In this document: positions 35,227-43,370 of the stretch, piece by piece
Position numbering within the stretch: position 1 is the first letter of the stretch
How the letters are laid out: every line of letters begins with the position of its first letter
Source of the DNA: Psychroserpens burtonensis DSM 12212
GTDB taxonomy: Bacteria > Bacteroidota > Bacteroidia > Flavobacteriales > Flavobacteriaceae
Length of the DNA stretch: 64,000 bases
Direction: 5' to 3'
NCBI RefSeq assembly: GCF_000425305.1
Contig: NZ_KE384346.1
Coordinates: 60,919-124,918, forward strand
Notes under the pieces: model-generated
Told to the model about the DNA's origin: nothing
The model's input: the letters and a program-made list of their open reading frames with translations, nothing else
Databases searched by the model: none
Made by a program: the position numbers and the translations under genes

Positions 35227-37197
35227 ATGAAGAATTTACTAAAAATAAACATTGCCTTTATATTTGTTATTGCAGCTTTTACGAGTTGTAATAATGCAAA
35301 GTCATCAAATGGAAAATCTGGTGCGTTGGCAAGTAATGTAGCCGAAAAAGTTTATGTTGCACCTGGAGAACATGACGAGTTTTACGCTTTTCTCTCTGGT
35401 GGTTACAGTGGTAACTTAACCGTTTATGGTTTACCGTCAGGAAGGATGTTCAAAGAGATTCCTGTATTTTCACAATTTCCAACTTCTGGATATGGGTATT
35501 CAGAAGAAACAAAACCGATGTTGAATACCTCTCACGGATTCATTCCTTGGGGAGATTCTCATCATCCAGATATTTCACAAACTAATGGAGAAATTGACGG
35601 TCGTTTTATTTTTATAAATGAAAACAATACACCGAGAATTGCGAAGATCGATCTTAGAACTTTTGAAACCACTGAAATTATTGAAGTGCCTAACAGTGCT
35701 GGTAACCACAGTTCATCATTTGTAACTGAAAACACAGAATATGTGGTTGCAGGAACCCGTTTTTCAATTCCTATTCCTCAACGCGATATGCCAATCAAAG
35801 ATTACAAAGGTAATTTTCAAGGCGCACTATCTTTTATCAGCGTAGCGCCAGAAACAGGAAATATGGATATAAAATTTCAAATACTAATGCCAGGCTTTAA
35901 CTACGATTTATCACATCCTGGACGTGGGAAATCTCATGGTTGGTTTTTCTTTACAACTTATAACACAGAAGAAGCTAGTACTTTGTTAGAGGTTAACGCG
36001 TCACAAAATGATAAAGATTTTATTGCAGCGATTAACTGGAAAAAAATTGAAGCATACGTAAATAATGGTGGTGGTACTATGATGCCAGCTAATTATGCGC
36101 ATAATGTATATGATGAGGAGACACATACTGCAACGTCTACGATGAAGAAAGAAGTACGCGTTGTTAACCCGTCTGAGGTTCCTGGAGCTGTGTATTTCTT
36201 GCCAACACCAAAATCACCTCACGGTTGTGATGTTGATCCATCTGGTGAATATATTGTGGGTAATGGGAAATTATCGGCAAACTTAACAGTTCACTCTTTT
36301 ACAAAAATGTTAGATGCTATCGAAAATAAAAAATTTGCTGGTGAAGCCTATGGTATTCCAATCTTAAACTTTGAAGATGTATTAGCAGGATCTGTAGAGC
36401 AACCAGGTTTAGGTCCTTTGCATACAGAGTTTGATGGTAAAGGAAATGCATATACAACGTTTTTTATTTCTTCGGAAGTTGTAAAATGGAAATTAGGCAC
36501 ATGGGAAGTTTTAGATAGACAACCTACATTTTACTCTGTTGGTCACTTAACCATTCCAGGAGGGAACTCTAGTAAGCCTCAAGGTAAGTATATGTTTGCG
36601 ATGAATAAAATTACTAAAGATCGGTATTTACCAACAGGACCAGAATTAGAGCATAGCGCTCAATTGTATGATATTTCTGGTGATAAAATGGAATTACTTT
36701 TAGATTTCCCAACACACGGTGAACCTCACTATGCAGCTGCAATGCGAGCGGACTTAATTAAAGAGCGTTCTCAAAAAATCTACAACTTAGAAGATAATAA
36801 GCATCCTTATGCTGCTAAAACTGATGCGGATACTAAAGTAGTGAGAAAAGGGAACGAAGTACATATTTATATGACCACAATTAGAAGTCACTTCTCCCCA
36901 GATAATATTGAGGGTGTTAAGGTTGGAGATAAAGTATATTTTCATATCACAAACTTAGAGCAAGATTTTGATGTGCCTCATGGTTTTGCGATGATAGGTC
37001 AAAATTCATCAGAATTACTAGTCATGCCTGGGCAAACTAAAACTTCTGTTTGGGAACCAAAACAAGTGGGTGTTTGGCCCTTCTATTGTACAGATTTTTG
37101 TTCTGCACTTCACCAAGAGATGCAAGGCTATGTTAGAGTATCGGCCGTAGATTCTGATACGCCATTAAAGTGGTCACTTGGAGAAGATATTGAATAA
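35227..37197 (+). CDS. nosZ: Nitrous oxide reductase, Sec-exported (clade II type)
   Basis: Reduces N2O to N2 at a CuZ centre. 656 residues with a Sec-type, lipoprotein-like leader (FTSC, Cys20) and no twin-arginine motif, which is the mark of clade II NosZ. The N-terminal seven-bladed propeller has His-rich CuZ motifs (DSHHPD, SPHGCDVDP, GPLHTEF, EPHYAA). The C-terminal cupredoxin domain has the complete CuA set in CTDFCSALHQEM (C-x3-C-x3-H-x2-M), plus PHGF. Lies in an operon with accessory genes. A hairpin with T-run directly follows. Confidence 0.96.
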   Translation: MKNLLKINIAFIFVIAAFTSCNNAKSSNGKSGALASNVAEKVYVAPGEHDEFYAFLSGGYSGNLTVYGLPSGRMFKEIPVFSQFPTSGYGYSEETKPMLNTSHGFIPWGDSHHPDISQTNGEIDGRFIFINENNTPRIAKIDLRTFETTEIIEVPNSAGNHSSSFVTENTEYVVAGTRFSIPIPQRDMPIKDYKGNFQGALSFISVAPETGNMDIKFQILMPGFNYDLSHPGRGKSHGWFFFTTYNTEEASTLLEVNASQNDKDFIAAINWKKIEAYVNNGGGTMMPANYAHNVYDEETHTATSTMKKEVRVVNPSEVPGAVYFLPTPKSPHGCDVDPSGEYIVGNGKLSANLTVHSFTKMLDAIENKKFAGEAYGIPILNFEDVLAGSVEQPGLGPLHTEFDGKGNAYTTFFISSEVVKWKLGTWEVLDRQPTFYSVGHLTIPGGNSSKPQGKYMFAMNKITKDRYLPTGPELEHSAQLYDISGDKMELLLDFPTHGEPHYAAAMRADLIKERSQKIYNLEDNKHPYAAKTDADTKVVRKGNEVHIYMTTIRSHFSPDNIEGVKVGDKVYFHITNLEQDFDVPHGFAMIGQNSSELLVMPGQTKTSVWEPKQVGVWPFYCTDFCSALHQEMQGYVRVSAVDSDTPLKWSLGEDIE

Positions 37198-37240
37198 GCA
37201 AAATAGGGGAATTTTGTTTTAGTGTTTATTTTCCTATATA

Positions 37241-37278
37241 AAAGGTGAGAGTTGATTTTTCGCTCTCGCCTTTCTTTT
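37241..37278 (+). terminator. Hairpin after nosZ, probable partial terminator
   Basis: Stem AAAGGTGAGAG / CTCTCGCCTTT (one G-T wobble), 11-nt loop, followed by CTTTT. It lies 44 bp past the nosZ stop and 58 bp before the next nos gene, so it may lower expression of accessory genes relative to nosZ or stabilise the upstream mRNA. Confidence 0.6.
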
Positions 37279-37335
37279 AAAACACCAAGTTCTTGCGAAA
37301 GCAGAAATCTCATAACAATCACAAAACACCAAAAG

Positions 37336-37935
37336 ATGAAAAAGTCAAACATTATAATGTTGCTCGCAGCTATTCTGCCCTTAGGACTGTTTTTATTTCC
37401 GCTTTGGAGAATTACATTAGAAGCACCTCAGTACCCTATACCATTAGCAATGAATATTCATATAAATGATTTTTCTGATGTTCATCCACATGACATTAAA
37501 AATATTAATTTGATGAATCATTATGTGGGTATGCAATACATTCCAGAAGCGATTCCTGAGTTTAAAATATTTCCAGCAGGTATATTGATAGTAAGTTTTT
37601 TAGGTTTATTAATCGCTTGGAAAGGTAATTATAAATGGTTTTTAGGTTGGTTTATTTTAATGATTGTCATGAGTATAGCAGGTATGTATGACTTTTATTT
37701 ATGGGAACATGATTATGGGCATAATTTAGACCCTAAAGCTATTATGAAATTCACCAATAAAGATGGTACTGTTATGGGATTTCAACCACCTCTTTATGGG
37801 TCTAGAGATATCTTAAATTTCAGAGCACATTCTTATCCGCAATTAGGTGCACTCTTTTTAGGTTTAGGTATAGCTGCTGGACTTTTAGCCTATGTTGTTG
37901 GAAAAAAGAAGGATAAAAAAACGTTGGTTATGTAA
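37336..37935 (+). CDS. Membrane protein of the nos cluster
   Basis: 199 residues with about four membrane segments (MLLAAILPLGLFLFPLW; ILIVSFLGLLIAW; FLGWFILMIVMSIAGMY; LGALFLGLGIAAGLLAYVV) and an outward loop rich in His and Asp (NIHINDFSDVHPHD) that could bind copper. The ATG at 37336 gives a clean N-terminal hydrophobic segment; the frame further upstream runs through the nosZ hairpin. Not a recognised Nos subunit, but similar membrane proteins accompany clade II nosZ genes. Confidence 0.78.
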   Translation: MKKSNIIMLLAAILPLGLFLFPLWRITLEAPQYPIPLAMNIHINDFSDVHPHDIKNINLMNHYVGMQYIPEAIPEFKIFPAGILIVSFLGLLIAWKGNYKWFLGWFILMIVMSIAGMYDFYLWEHDYGHNLDPKAIMKFTNKDGTVMGFQPPLYGSRDILNFRAHSYPQLGALFLGLGIAAGLLAYVVGKKKDKKTLVM

Positions 37936-37973
37936 ATAATATCAAAACACTAAAACACTAAAATACTAAAATA

Positions 37974-38432
37974 ATGCAAACACTAAAACACTATTCAATC
38001 ATTGCATTGCTATTTCTTTTCTTTTGCTGTAATGTATCACCAAAACCCATAGATTATGGCAGCGATGGTTGCTATTTCTGTAAAATGACCATTGTAGATA
38101 AAGTTCATGCAGCAGAAATTGTAACCAAAAAAGGAAAAGTCTATAAGTTTGATGCTACAGAATGTATGATTAATTTTAAAGATGAATTTGATACTACTGA
38201 AATAGGCTTGTATTTATCAAATAACTATTCAGAACCTGAAGAGCTAATCGATGCTACTAAAGCAACGTTTTTAATAAGCGAAAATATTTCAAGTCCCATG
38301 GGAGCTTTTTTATCTGCTTTTAAAAATAGAGCAGACGCTGAAAATACTAAAGCCGAGAAAACAGGTGCTTTATTTACTTGGGAAGAATTATTAATTTATT
38401 TTAAAGACAAGAGCGATGTATATAATCAATAA
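37974..38432 (+). CDS. nosL: NosL copper chaperone lipoprotein
   Basis: 152 residues with a lipoprotein signal (LFFCC, Cys18/19). The NosL core is clear: GCYFCKMTIVDKVHAAEIVTKK...YKFDATECMINF with the CxxCKM copper-binding motif. Supplies Cu(I) for the CuZ centre of NosZ in the periplasm. The next gene starts inside its last codons (17-bp overlap). Confidence 0.9.
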   Translation: MQTLKHYSIIALLFLFFCCNVSPKPIDYGSDGCYFCKMTIVDKVHAAEIVTKKGKVYKFDATECMINFKDEFDTTEIGLYLSNNYSEPEELIDATKATFLISENISSPMGAFLSAFKNRADAENTKAEKTGALFTWEELLIYFKDKSDVYNQ

Positions 38433-38709
38433 TGAAATAAGCCAAACAACCTATAAAGATTTACAAACAGGAAAATTATTAGATCTTGATGCTCAAGAAA
38501 TTTTACTTATAAGTTTAGAAAAGGGTGCCTTATTTCCAGAGCATAGATCACCACGAGATGCCAATATATTGGTCTTAGAAGGATCGATTACGTTTATTAT
38601 AAATGATAATGAGTATTCATTAACAAAACACAACATTTTCAATTTCCCTAAGGACGAAGTACATAAGGTCATTGCAATTGAAAATTCTAAATTTCTAATA
38701 ATTAGATAA
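38416..38709 (+). CDS. Small cupin-domain protein of the nos cluster
   Basis: 97 residues, no signal peptide: a single cupin barrel (LEKGALFPEHRSPRDANILVLEGSITFII...LTKHNIFNFPKDEVHKVIAIENS). Metal-ligand positions are only partly conserved (one His before RSPRD and one in EVHKV). Overlaps nosL by 17 bp and nosD by 1 bp, so it is translationally coupled to both. Its role in N2O reduction is not established; a cytoplasmic sensor or stabiliser is a guess. Confidence 0.75.
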   Translation: MYIINNEISQTTYKDLQTGKLLDLDAQEILLISLEKGALFPEHRSPRDANILVLEGSITFIINDNEYSLTKHNIFNFPKDEVHKVIAIENSKFLIIR

Positions 38710-39950
38710 TGCTCTCGAAACGACTGTTTTTCTTCTTATCTATTGTGTGTAGTACCATGCAAAATCAGGCACAGACTATTCAAGTTTGCGAGTCTTGTTC
38801 CGTGTCTTCGTTGAAGGATGCAGTCAATCAGGCAAAGGCTTTTGATACCATTATAGTACAAAAAGGCACGTACAAAGAGTATAATATTCTTATTAATAAA
38901 CCATTAACGATAATTGGTAAGGACTATCCTGTTATTGATGGAGAGTTAAAAGGTGAGATTATTACAATTATCTCAGATGATGTTACTGTTGATGGTTTAT
39001 TTATTATCAATGTTGGAACTAGCTATACAGAAGATTATGCAGCCATACGTGTAAGAAAAAGTAAAAATTTTGTAATTAAAAATTTAGTGCTTGAAAAATT
39101 GTTTTTCGGAATTTACATAGAAAAGTCTCATCACGGTAAAGTCTTTCATAATAAAGTTATTGGAGATGCTATTGAAGAATATAATTCTGGTAATGGGATT
39201 CAATTGTGGTATAGTCATCATATTGAAATCGAGAATAATTATGTTGAACATGTTCGCGACGGTATTTATTTAGAATTTTCTGATGATTGCCTAATTAGGA
39301 ATAATGTAAGTGCTCTGAACTTAAGATATGGGCTGCACTTCATGTTTTCAAATGATGATATTTATCAAGATAATACTTTCGAAAATAATGGTGCCGGAGT
39401 AGCCGTTATGTTTTCAAAAAATATAAAAATGCTTAACAATACTTTCAAAGAAAATTGGGGAACCGCGTCTTACGGCATGCTTCTAAAAGAGATTAATGAC
39501 GCAGAGATTATAGGTAATACATTTGAAGAAAACACCATTGGCATCAATGTAGAAGGTTCGAATAGAATTATTTATAAACACAACAATTTTAAACACAACG
39601 GGTGGGCAATCAAAGTTCGTGGTGCCTGCTATGCTAATCAATTTACAGAAAATAATTTTTTGTATAACTCTTTTGACCTCGCTTACAACAGTAAAATTAA
39701 TGACAACGTGTTTGATGGAAATTACTGGAGTAATTATACAGGTTATGACTTGGATAAGGATGGAGTGGGAGATGTGCCCTATAGACCTGTGAAACTGTTT
39801 TCATACATTGTAAACCGTACACCTGAGACTATTATTTTATTGCGAAGTATGTTTATAGATATTATTGATTTTTCTGAAAAAGTATCTCCAGTATTCACAC
39901 CAGATAACCTATTGGACAATAACCCATTAATAAAAAAAGTAACATGGTAA
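38709..39950 (+). CDS. nosD: NosD periplasmic maturation protein
   Basis: 413 residues with a signal peptide (MLSKRLFFFLSIVCSTMQNQAQ) and a right-handed parallel beta-helix of about ten NosD/CASH repeats (GNGIQLWYSHHIEIENNYVE; DGIYLEFSDDCLIRNN; GLHFMFSNDDIYQDNTF; GVAVMFSKNIKMLNNTF), then DGNYWSNYTGYDLDKDGVGD, typical of NosD. Needed for CuZ assembly together with the NosFY ABC transporter. The end overlaps nosF by 7 bp. Confidence 0.93.
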   Translation: MLSKRLFFFLSIVCSTMQNQAQTIQVCESCSVSSLKDAVNQAKAFDTIIVQKGTYKEYNILINKPLTIIGKDYPVIDGELKGEIITIISDDVTVDGLFIINVGTSYTEDYAAIRVRKSKNFVIKNLVLEKLFFGIYIEKSHHGKVFHNKVIGDAIEEYNSGNGIQLWYSHHIEIENNYVEHVRDGIYLEFSDDCLIRNNVSALNLRYGLHFMFSNDDIYQDNTFENNGAGVAVMFSKNIKMLNNTFKENWGTASYGMLLKEINDAEIIGNTFEENTIGINVEGSNRIIYKHNNFKHNGWAIKVRGACYANQFTENNFLYNSFDLAYNSKINDNVFDGNYWSNYTGYDLDKDGVGDVPYRPVKLFSYIVNRTPETIILLRSMFIDIIDFSEKVSPVFTPDNLLDNNPLIKKVTW

Positions 39951-40651
39951 GTATTATAGGTTTACATAAAAAATTTGGAAAAAATCCAGTGTTAAGCGGT
40001 TTAGATTTAACAATTAACGAAGGTGGGATTTTCGCCGTCCTTGGGCCAAATGGCTCTGGGAAAACGACGTTGATTAAATCTATTCTTGGGATGGTAATCC
40101 CTAATGAGGGCGAAATTAAGGTCTTCGGAGAGAATGTAAAGAATAATTCAAACTATAGACATAAAATAGATTATCTACCTCAGATTGCTAATTTCCCTAG
40201 TAATCTAAAGGTAAAGGAGTTGATTAGGATGATTAAAGACTTACGTCAAAATACCAGCGAAGATCAGCACCTAGTAGAACTATTTAAATTAAATCCGTTT
40301 TTAGATAAAAAACTGGGGACTCTTTCTGGTGGAACCAAGCAAAAAGTAAATCTTGTCTTAACCTTCATGTTTGATAGCCCGTTAATTATTTTGGATGAAC
40401 CTACAACTGGTTTAGACCCTATTTCTTTAATTCGTTTAAAAGATTTAATTCAAGCTGAAAAAGCAAAAGGTAAAACCATACTTATAACGTCTCATATTAT
40501 GAGCTTTGTTGAAGAAGTTTCAGACGAAATCGTTTTTTTACTAGAAGGTAAAATTTATTTTAAAGGTTCAATTTCAGAATTAAAAACCAAGACCAATCAG
40601 CCAGATTTCGAACATGCTATTGCGTCTATATTAATCGACAACCATGCTTAA
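39944..40651 (+). CDS. nosF: NosF ABC transporter ATPase
   Basis: 235 residues: Walker A GPNGSGKTT (34-42), signature LSGGTKQKV (about 127), Walker B IILDEPTTGLDP (about 147), switch His in ITSHI. Energises NosY in the NosDFY maturation system. Coupled by overlaps to nosD (7 bp) and nosY (8 bp). Confidence 0.93.
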   Translation: MVSIIGLHKKFGKNPVLSGLDLTINEGGIFAVLGPNGSGKTTLIKSILGMVIPNEGEIKVFGENVKNNSNYRHKIDYLPQIANFPSNLKVKELIRMIKDLRQNTSEDQHLVELFKLNPFLDKKLGTLSGGTKQKVNLVLTFMFDSPLIILDEPTTGLDPISLIRLKDLIQAEKAKGKTILITSHIMSFVEEVSDEIVFLLEGKIYFKGSISELKTKTNQPDFEHAIASILIDNHA

Positions 40652-41426
40652 AATATTAAAATATAGTTTTTTTGATTTAATGCGTAGTCGTTGGAGTTAC
40701 GTCTATTTCGCGTTTTATTTATTACTAGGGACTGTGCTCTTATTTTTAAATAATGATTTGTCTAAAGCAGTTATTACACTAATGAATGTGATTATTGTTT
40801 TGGTGCCTTTAATTGGGACTATTTTTGGTGTAATGTATTATTACAATTCTAAAGAATTTACCGAGCTCTTATTAGCGCAACCCTTAAAGCGTTCATCCAT
40901 ATTTTTAGGACAATATTTAGGTGTAGCGTTATCGCTTTCAATGAGTTTAATTCTTGGATTGGGAACTCCGTTTGTGTTTTACGGATTGTTTGAGAGTAGT
41001 GCAATTTGGGATTTTTCATTACTGCTTGTCACGGGAACATTTTTGACTTTAATTTTTACAGCCCTGGCATTTAATATTGCATTATCAAATGAGAATAAAA
41101 TTAAAGGCTTTGGCTATGCTATTTTACTCTGGTTATTTTTAGCAATTATCTATGATGGTTTGTTTTTAATGACTTTAATATTTTTTGAAGAATACCCTTT
41201 AGATAAATTGTCGCTAGTTGGTACTATGTTGAATCCAATTGATTTGTCAAGAACACTCATTCTTCTAAAACTTGATATTTCAGCTTTATTGGGATATACA
41301 GGAGCTGTCTTTAAGCAATTTTTCGGAACAAGTTTCGGGCTTATTGTATCCTTCGTCATGTTGACGGTTTGGGTAGTTTTACCAGTGTTGCGCATTCTAT
41401 TTAAATCGAAAAGAAAAGATTTTTAG
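40644..41426 (+). CDS. nosY: NosY ABC transporter permease
   Basis: 260 residues with six membrane segments, beginning MLKILKYSFFDLMRSRWSYVYFAFYL and showing the conserved PLKRSSIFLGQYLG loop. Forms the membrane part of the NosDFY complex. Last gene of the nos operon. Confidence 0.9.
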   Translation: MLKILKYSFFDLMRSRWSYVYFAFYLLLGTVLLFLNNDLSKAVITLMNVIIVLVPLIGTIFGVMYYYNSKEFTELLLAQPLKRSSIFLGQYLGVALSLSMSLILGLGTPFVFYGLFESSAIWDFSLLLVTGTFLTLIFTALAFNIALSNENKIKGFGYAILLWLFLAIIYDGLFLMTLIFFEEYPLDKLSLVGTMLNPIDLSRTLILLKLDISALLGYTGAVFKQFFGTSFGLIVSFVMLTVWVVLPVLRILFKSKRKDF

Positions 41427-41454
41427 ATAGTATATAATTCGATTCTATAGTATT

Positions 41455-41517
41455 ATGAAGAGACTATTTATATGTTCAATAGTATTACTAATTGTAGCAA
41501 TCTATAAAAACACATGA
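41455..41517 (+). CDS. Possible 20-residue hydrophobic micro-ORF
   Basis: An ATG-started frame, MKRLFICSIVLLIVAIYKNT, reads like a signal anchor or a very small membrane peptide. It follows nosY by 28 bp. It could equally be the surviving start of a deleted secreted gene. No sequence similarity can be judged at this length. Confidence 0.2.
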   Translation: MKRLFICSIVLLIVAIYKNT

Positions 41518-41604
41518 TATCGAAATCTAATTAGGCTGTGGAGCGTCTTTCGTTTTTAGACACTTTAAAGCCAAATTTTAAAATGTGATACAACTTTACA
41601 AAGG

Positions 41605-42306
41605 TTAATCTAAAGTCGACAGAGCGATTTCAATCATAGTATTAAATGTAGATTCGCGTTCATCTGCAGATGTAGCTTCTTTGGTTACCAGAGAATCTGA
41701 AATCGTTAACAGAGAAAGTGCTTTCACATTGTGCTTAGCAGCAATGGTGTACAGTCCCGCAGTTTCCATTTCAACACATAATACCCCAAAATCGGCCCAC
41801 TTTTTGTAACTATCAAATTCATCTTCATAAAATTCATCAGATGATAGTACATTTCCTGCTTTGATAGGTATGTTATTCGCTTTTGAATAGGCAGCAGCTT
41901 TCATGAAAAGCTCAAAATTTGCAGTAGGCGCATAATCTGCATTTATAAATCTAGAATTATTAATTCCAGAGGTTGAAGATGCAGACATAGCGATTACAAT
42001 ATCTCTGATATTTACATGTTTTTGATAAGATCCAGCGGAGCCAACACGAATTAAATTTTTTACGCCATAGTTGTTAATGAGTTCGTGGCAATAAATTAAT
42101 GTAGACGGTATTCCCATTCCTGTACCTTGAGTAGAAATACGTTTGCCTTTATATGTGCCAGTATAACCAAGCATACCTCTAACATCATTATATTGCTTAG
42201 AGTTCTCAAAAAAGGTTTCTGCAATCCATTTTGCTCTCATTGGGTCACCAGGTAATAAAACTGTTGCTGCTATATCTCCCTTTTTTGCTTCTATGTGTAT
42301 ACTCAT
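41605..42306 (-). CDS. deoD: Purine-nucleoside phosphorylase
   Basis: Phosphorolysis of purine (deoxy)nucleosides to base and (deoxy)ribose 1-phosphate. 233 residues, the standard size of DeoD: LLPGDPMRAKWIA near the N terminus, GYTGTYKGKRISTQGTGMG, LIRVGSAGS (phosphate binding), and GVLCVEMETAGLYTIA with catalytic SDSL motif near 205. It lies 25 bp downstream of the Rrf2 regulator and is probably co-transcribed with it. Confidence 0.93.
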   Translation of the reverse strand: MSIHIEAKKGDIAATVLLPGDPMRAKWIAETFFENSKQYNDVRGMLGYTGTYKGKRISTQGTGMGIPSTLIYCHELINNYGVKNLIRVGSAGSYQKHVNIRDIVIAMSASSTSGINNSRFINADYAPTANFELFMKAAAYSKANNIPIKAGNVLSSDEFYEDEFDSYKKWADFGVLCVEMETAGLYTIAAKHNVKALSLLTISDSLVTKEATSADERESTFNTMIEIALSTLD

Positions 42307-42331
42307 CTGATATTAATTTATAATATATTTT

Positions 42332-42766
42332 TTAAATTTTTAGAAAAGAAGCACCTCTCTGCAAATCTATGGCAAGTTCTTCAATACTCGTGTTCTTAAG
42401 CATCTCTTTAAGACTGTCTCGTATAATTTTAAATTTATCATGCACAGGACAAGGGTGCTGTTCTTCACATTTGTCTAAGCCTAATCCACAGCCTTCATAA
42501 ATAATATCTCCATCTATAGCCTCCACAATTTGAGAAAGCTTAATATTTGGAAGATCTTCTTTAATTATCTCAAAACCACCGTGCGCTCCTCTTACTGATT
42601 GAATGATATTGTATTTCACTAAAGTTTGTAATATTTTTGCTGTGAACGCATAAGGAGAATTTATTTCTTCGGAAATTTCCCGAGGATTAACACGTTTGCC
42701 TTCAAAGGAGTTTTTGGCAATAAAAATGGATGCTCTTATACCGTATTCGCAAGCTTTAGAAAACAT
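42332..42766 (-). CDS. Rrf2-family regulator with iron-sulfur-type cysteines
   Basis: 144 residues. The winged-helix N-terminal domain (1-65; MFSKACEYGIRASIFIA, SPYAFTAKILQTLVKYNIIQSVRGAHGGF) is typical Rrf2. Three cysteines, C93, C100 and C106 (C-x6-C-x5-C), match the cluster-binding pattern of NsrR/IscR-type members (usually C-x5-7-C-x5-C). No isc or suf genes are nearby; the neighbouring nos operon and cbb3 genes make an NO-responsive role plausible, but that is inference. Confidence 0.85.
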   Translation of the reverse strand: MFSKACEYGIRASIFIAKNSFEGKRVNPREISEEINSPYAFTAKILQTLVKYNIIQSVRGAHGGFEIIKEDLPNIKLSQIVEAIDGDIIYEGCGLGLDKCEEQHPCPVHDKFKIIRDSLKEMLKNTSIEELAIDLQRGASFLKI

Positions 42767-42800
42767 TTTTCTTTAGTTTAAGTGAAAAAATAAATTTAAA

Positions 42801-42838
42801 TAAATCCTAAAAAATTACAAATCATCTTTTAGGATTTA
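42801..42838 (-). terminator. Hairpin terminator of the CBS-domain gene
   Basis: Perfect 12-bp stem TAAATCCTAAAA / TTTTAGGATTTA with a 14-nt loop. On the minus strand it follows the CBS gene stop by 20 bp and is followed by a T-rich tract. Confidence 0.7.
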
Positions 42839-42857
42839 TCATGTTAATGATGGTATA

Positions 42858-43277
42858 TTAAAACTGTTCAATTAAAAAATTAATTAAATCTGTAGTCGTT
42901 ACAATACCAACCAATTTATTATCATCTACTATCGGTAATGCATGAAATTCTTTTTTAGAAAGGATCTCTGCAACTTCTTTTATTGTCGAATTAGAAGTCA
43001 CACTAACTAGGTTTTTAGCCATGACCTGCTCAATGGTAAACATATTGTAAACTACAGTATCAACATCTTGTTCGTCTTCATTTACACTATCTGCAAAGCT
43101 AATTCTTAGTAAATCGGTATAACTCAACATGCCTATAATGTGGTCTCCACTTACAACTGGAATATGCCTAATTTTGTTTTTCTTAAAAAGGGATTCTGCG
43201 GTTTCTAGATTATCAGTAAGGTTTAAAGTGATAACGTTTGTTGTCATTATTGCTGAAATAGGTGTTCTTTTTTTCAT
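42858..43277 (-). CDS. Two-CBS-domain protein
   Basis: 139 residues made of two CBS domains (about 1-60: TPISAIMTTNVITLNL...IRHIPVVSGDHIIGMLSYTDLL; and 78-139: TIEQVMAKNLVSVTSNSTIKEVAEIL...FHALPIVDDNKLVGIVTTTDLI). Such stand-alone modules bind adenine nucleotides and act as energy or redox sensors. An Fnr-type site lies upstream at the same spacing as for hemN and cco, placing it in the low-oxygen regulon. No partner domain is fused, so its target is unknown. Confidence 0.88.
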   Translation of the reverse strand: MKKRTPISAIMTTNVITLNLTDNLETAESLFKKNKIRHIPVVSGDHIIGMLSYTDLLRISFADSVNEDEQDVDTVVYNMFTIEQVMAKNLVSVTSNSTIKEVAEILSKKEFHALPIVDDNKLVGIVTTTDLINFLIEQF

Positions 43278-43301
43278 GTTTTTAGGTTTTAAATTCTATA
43301 C

Positions 43302-43345
43302 TAAAATTACAATTAGATAGCCTGAAAAACTATGATAAATGTCAG
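43302..43345 (-). promoter_or_regulatory. Fnr-type box plus -7 element of the CBS gene
   Basis: In gene orientation CTGACATTTATCAT (43345-43332; one mismatch to the palindrome ATGAY-N4-RTCAT) with TAATTTTA starting exactly 36 nt later (43309-43302). The gene ATG is at 43277. Confidence 0.65.
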
Positions 43346-43370
43346 TAAACTCTTAAATTTAAATCTAATT

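Noticed and set aside
36000-37197. Twin-arginine export of NosZ (because tatC is in the window)
   Set aside because: The NosZ leader has no RR motif and has a lipobox-like Cys; it is a Sec substrate.
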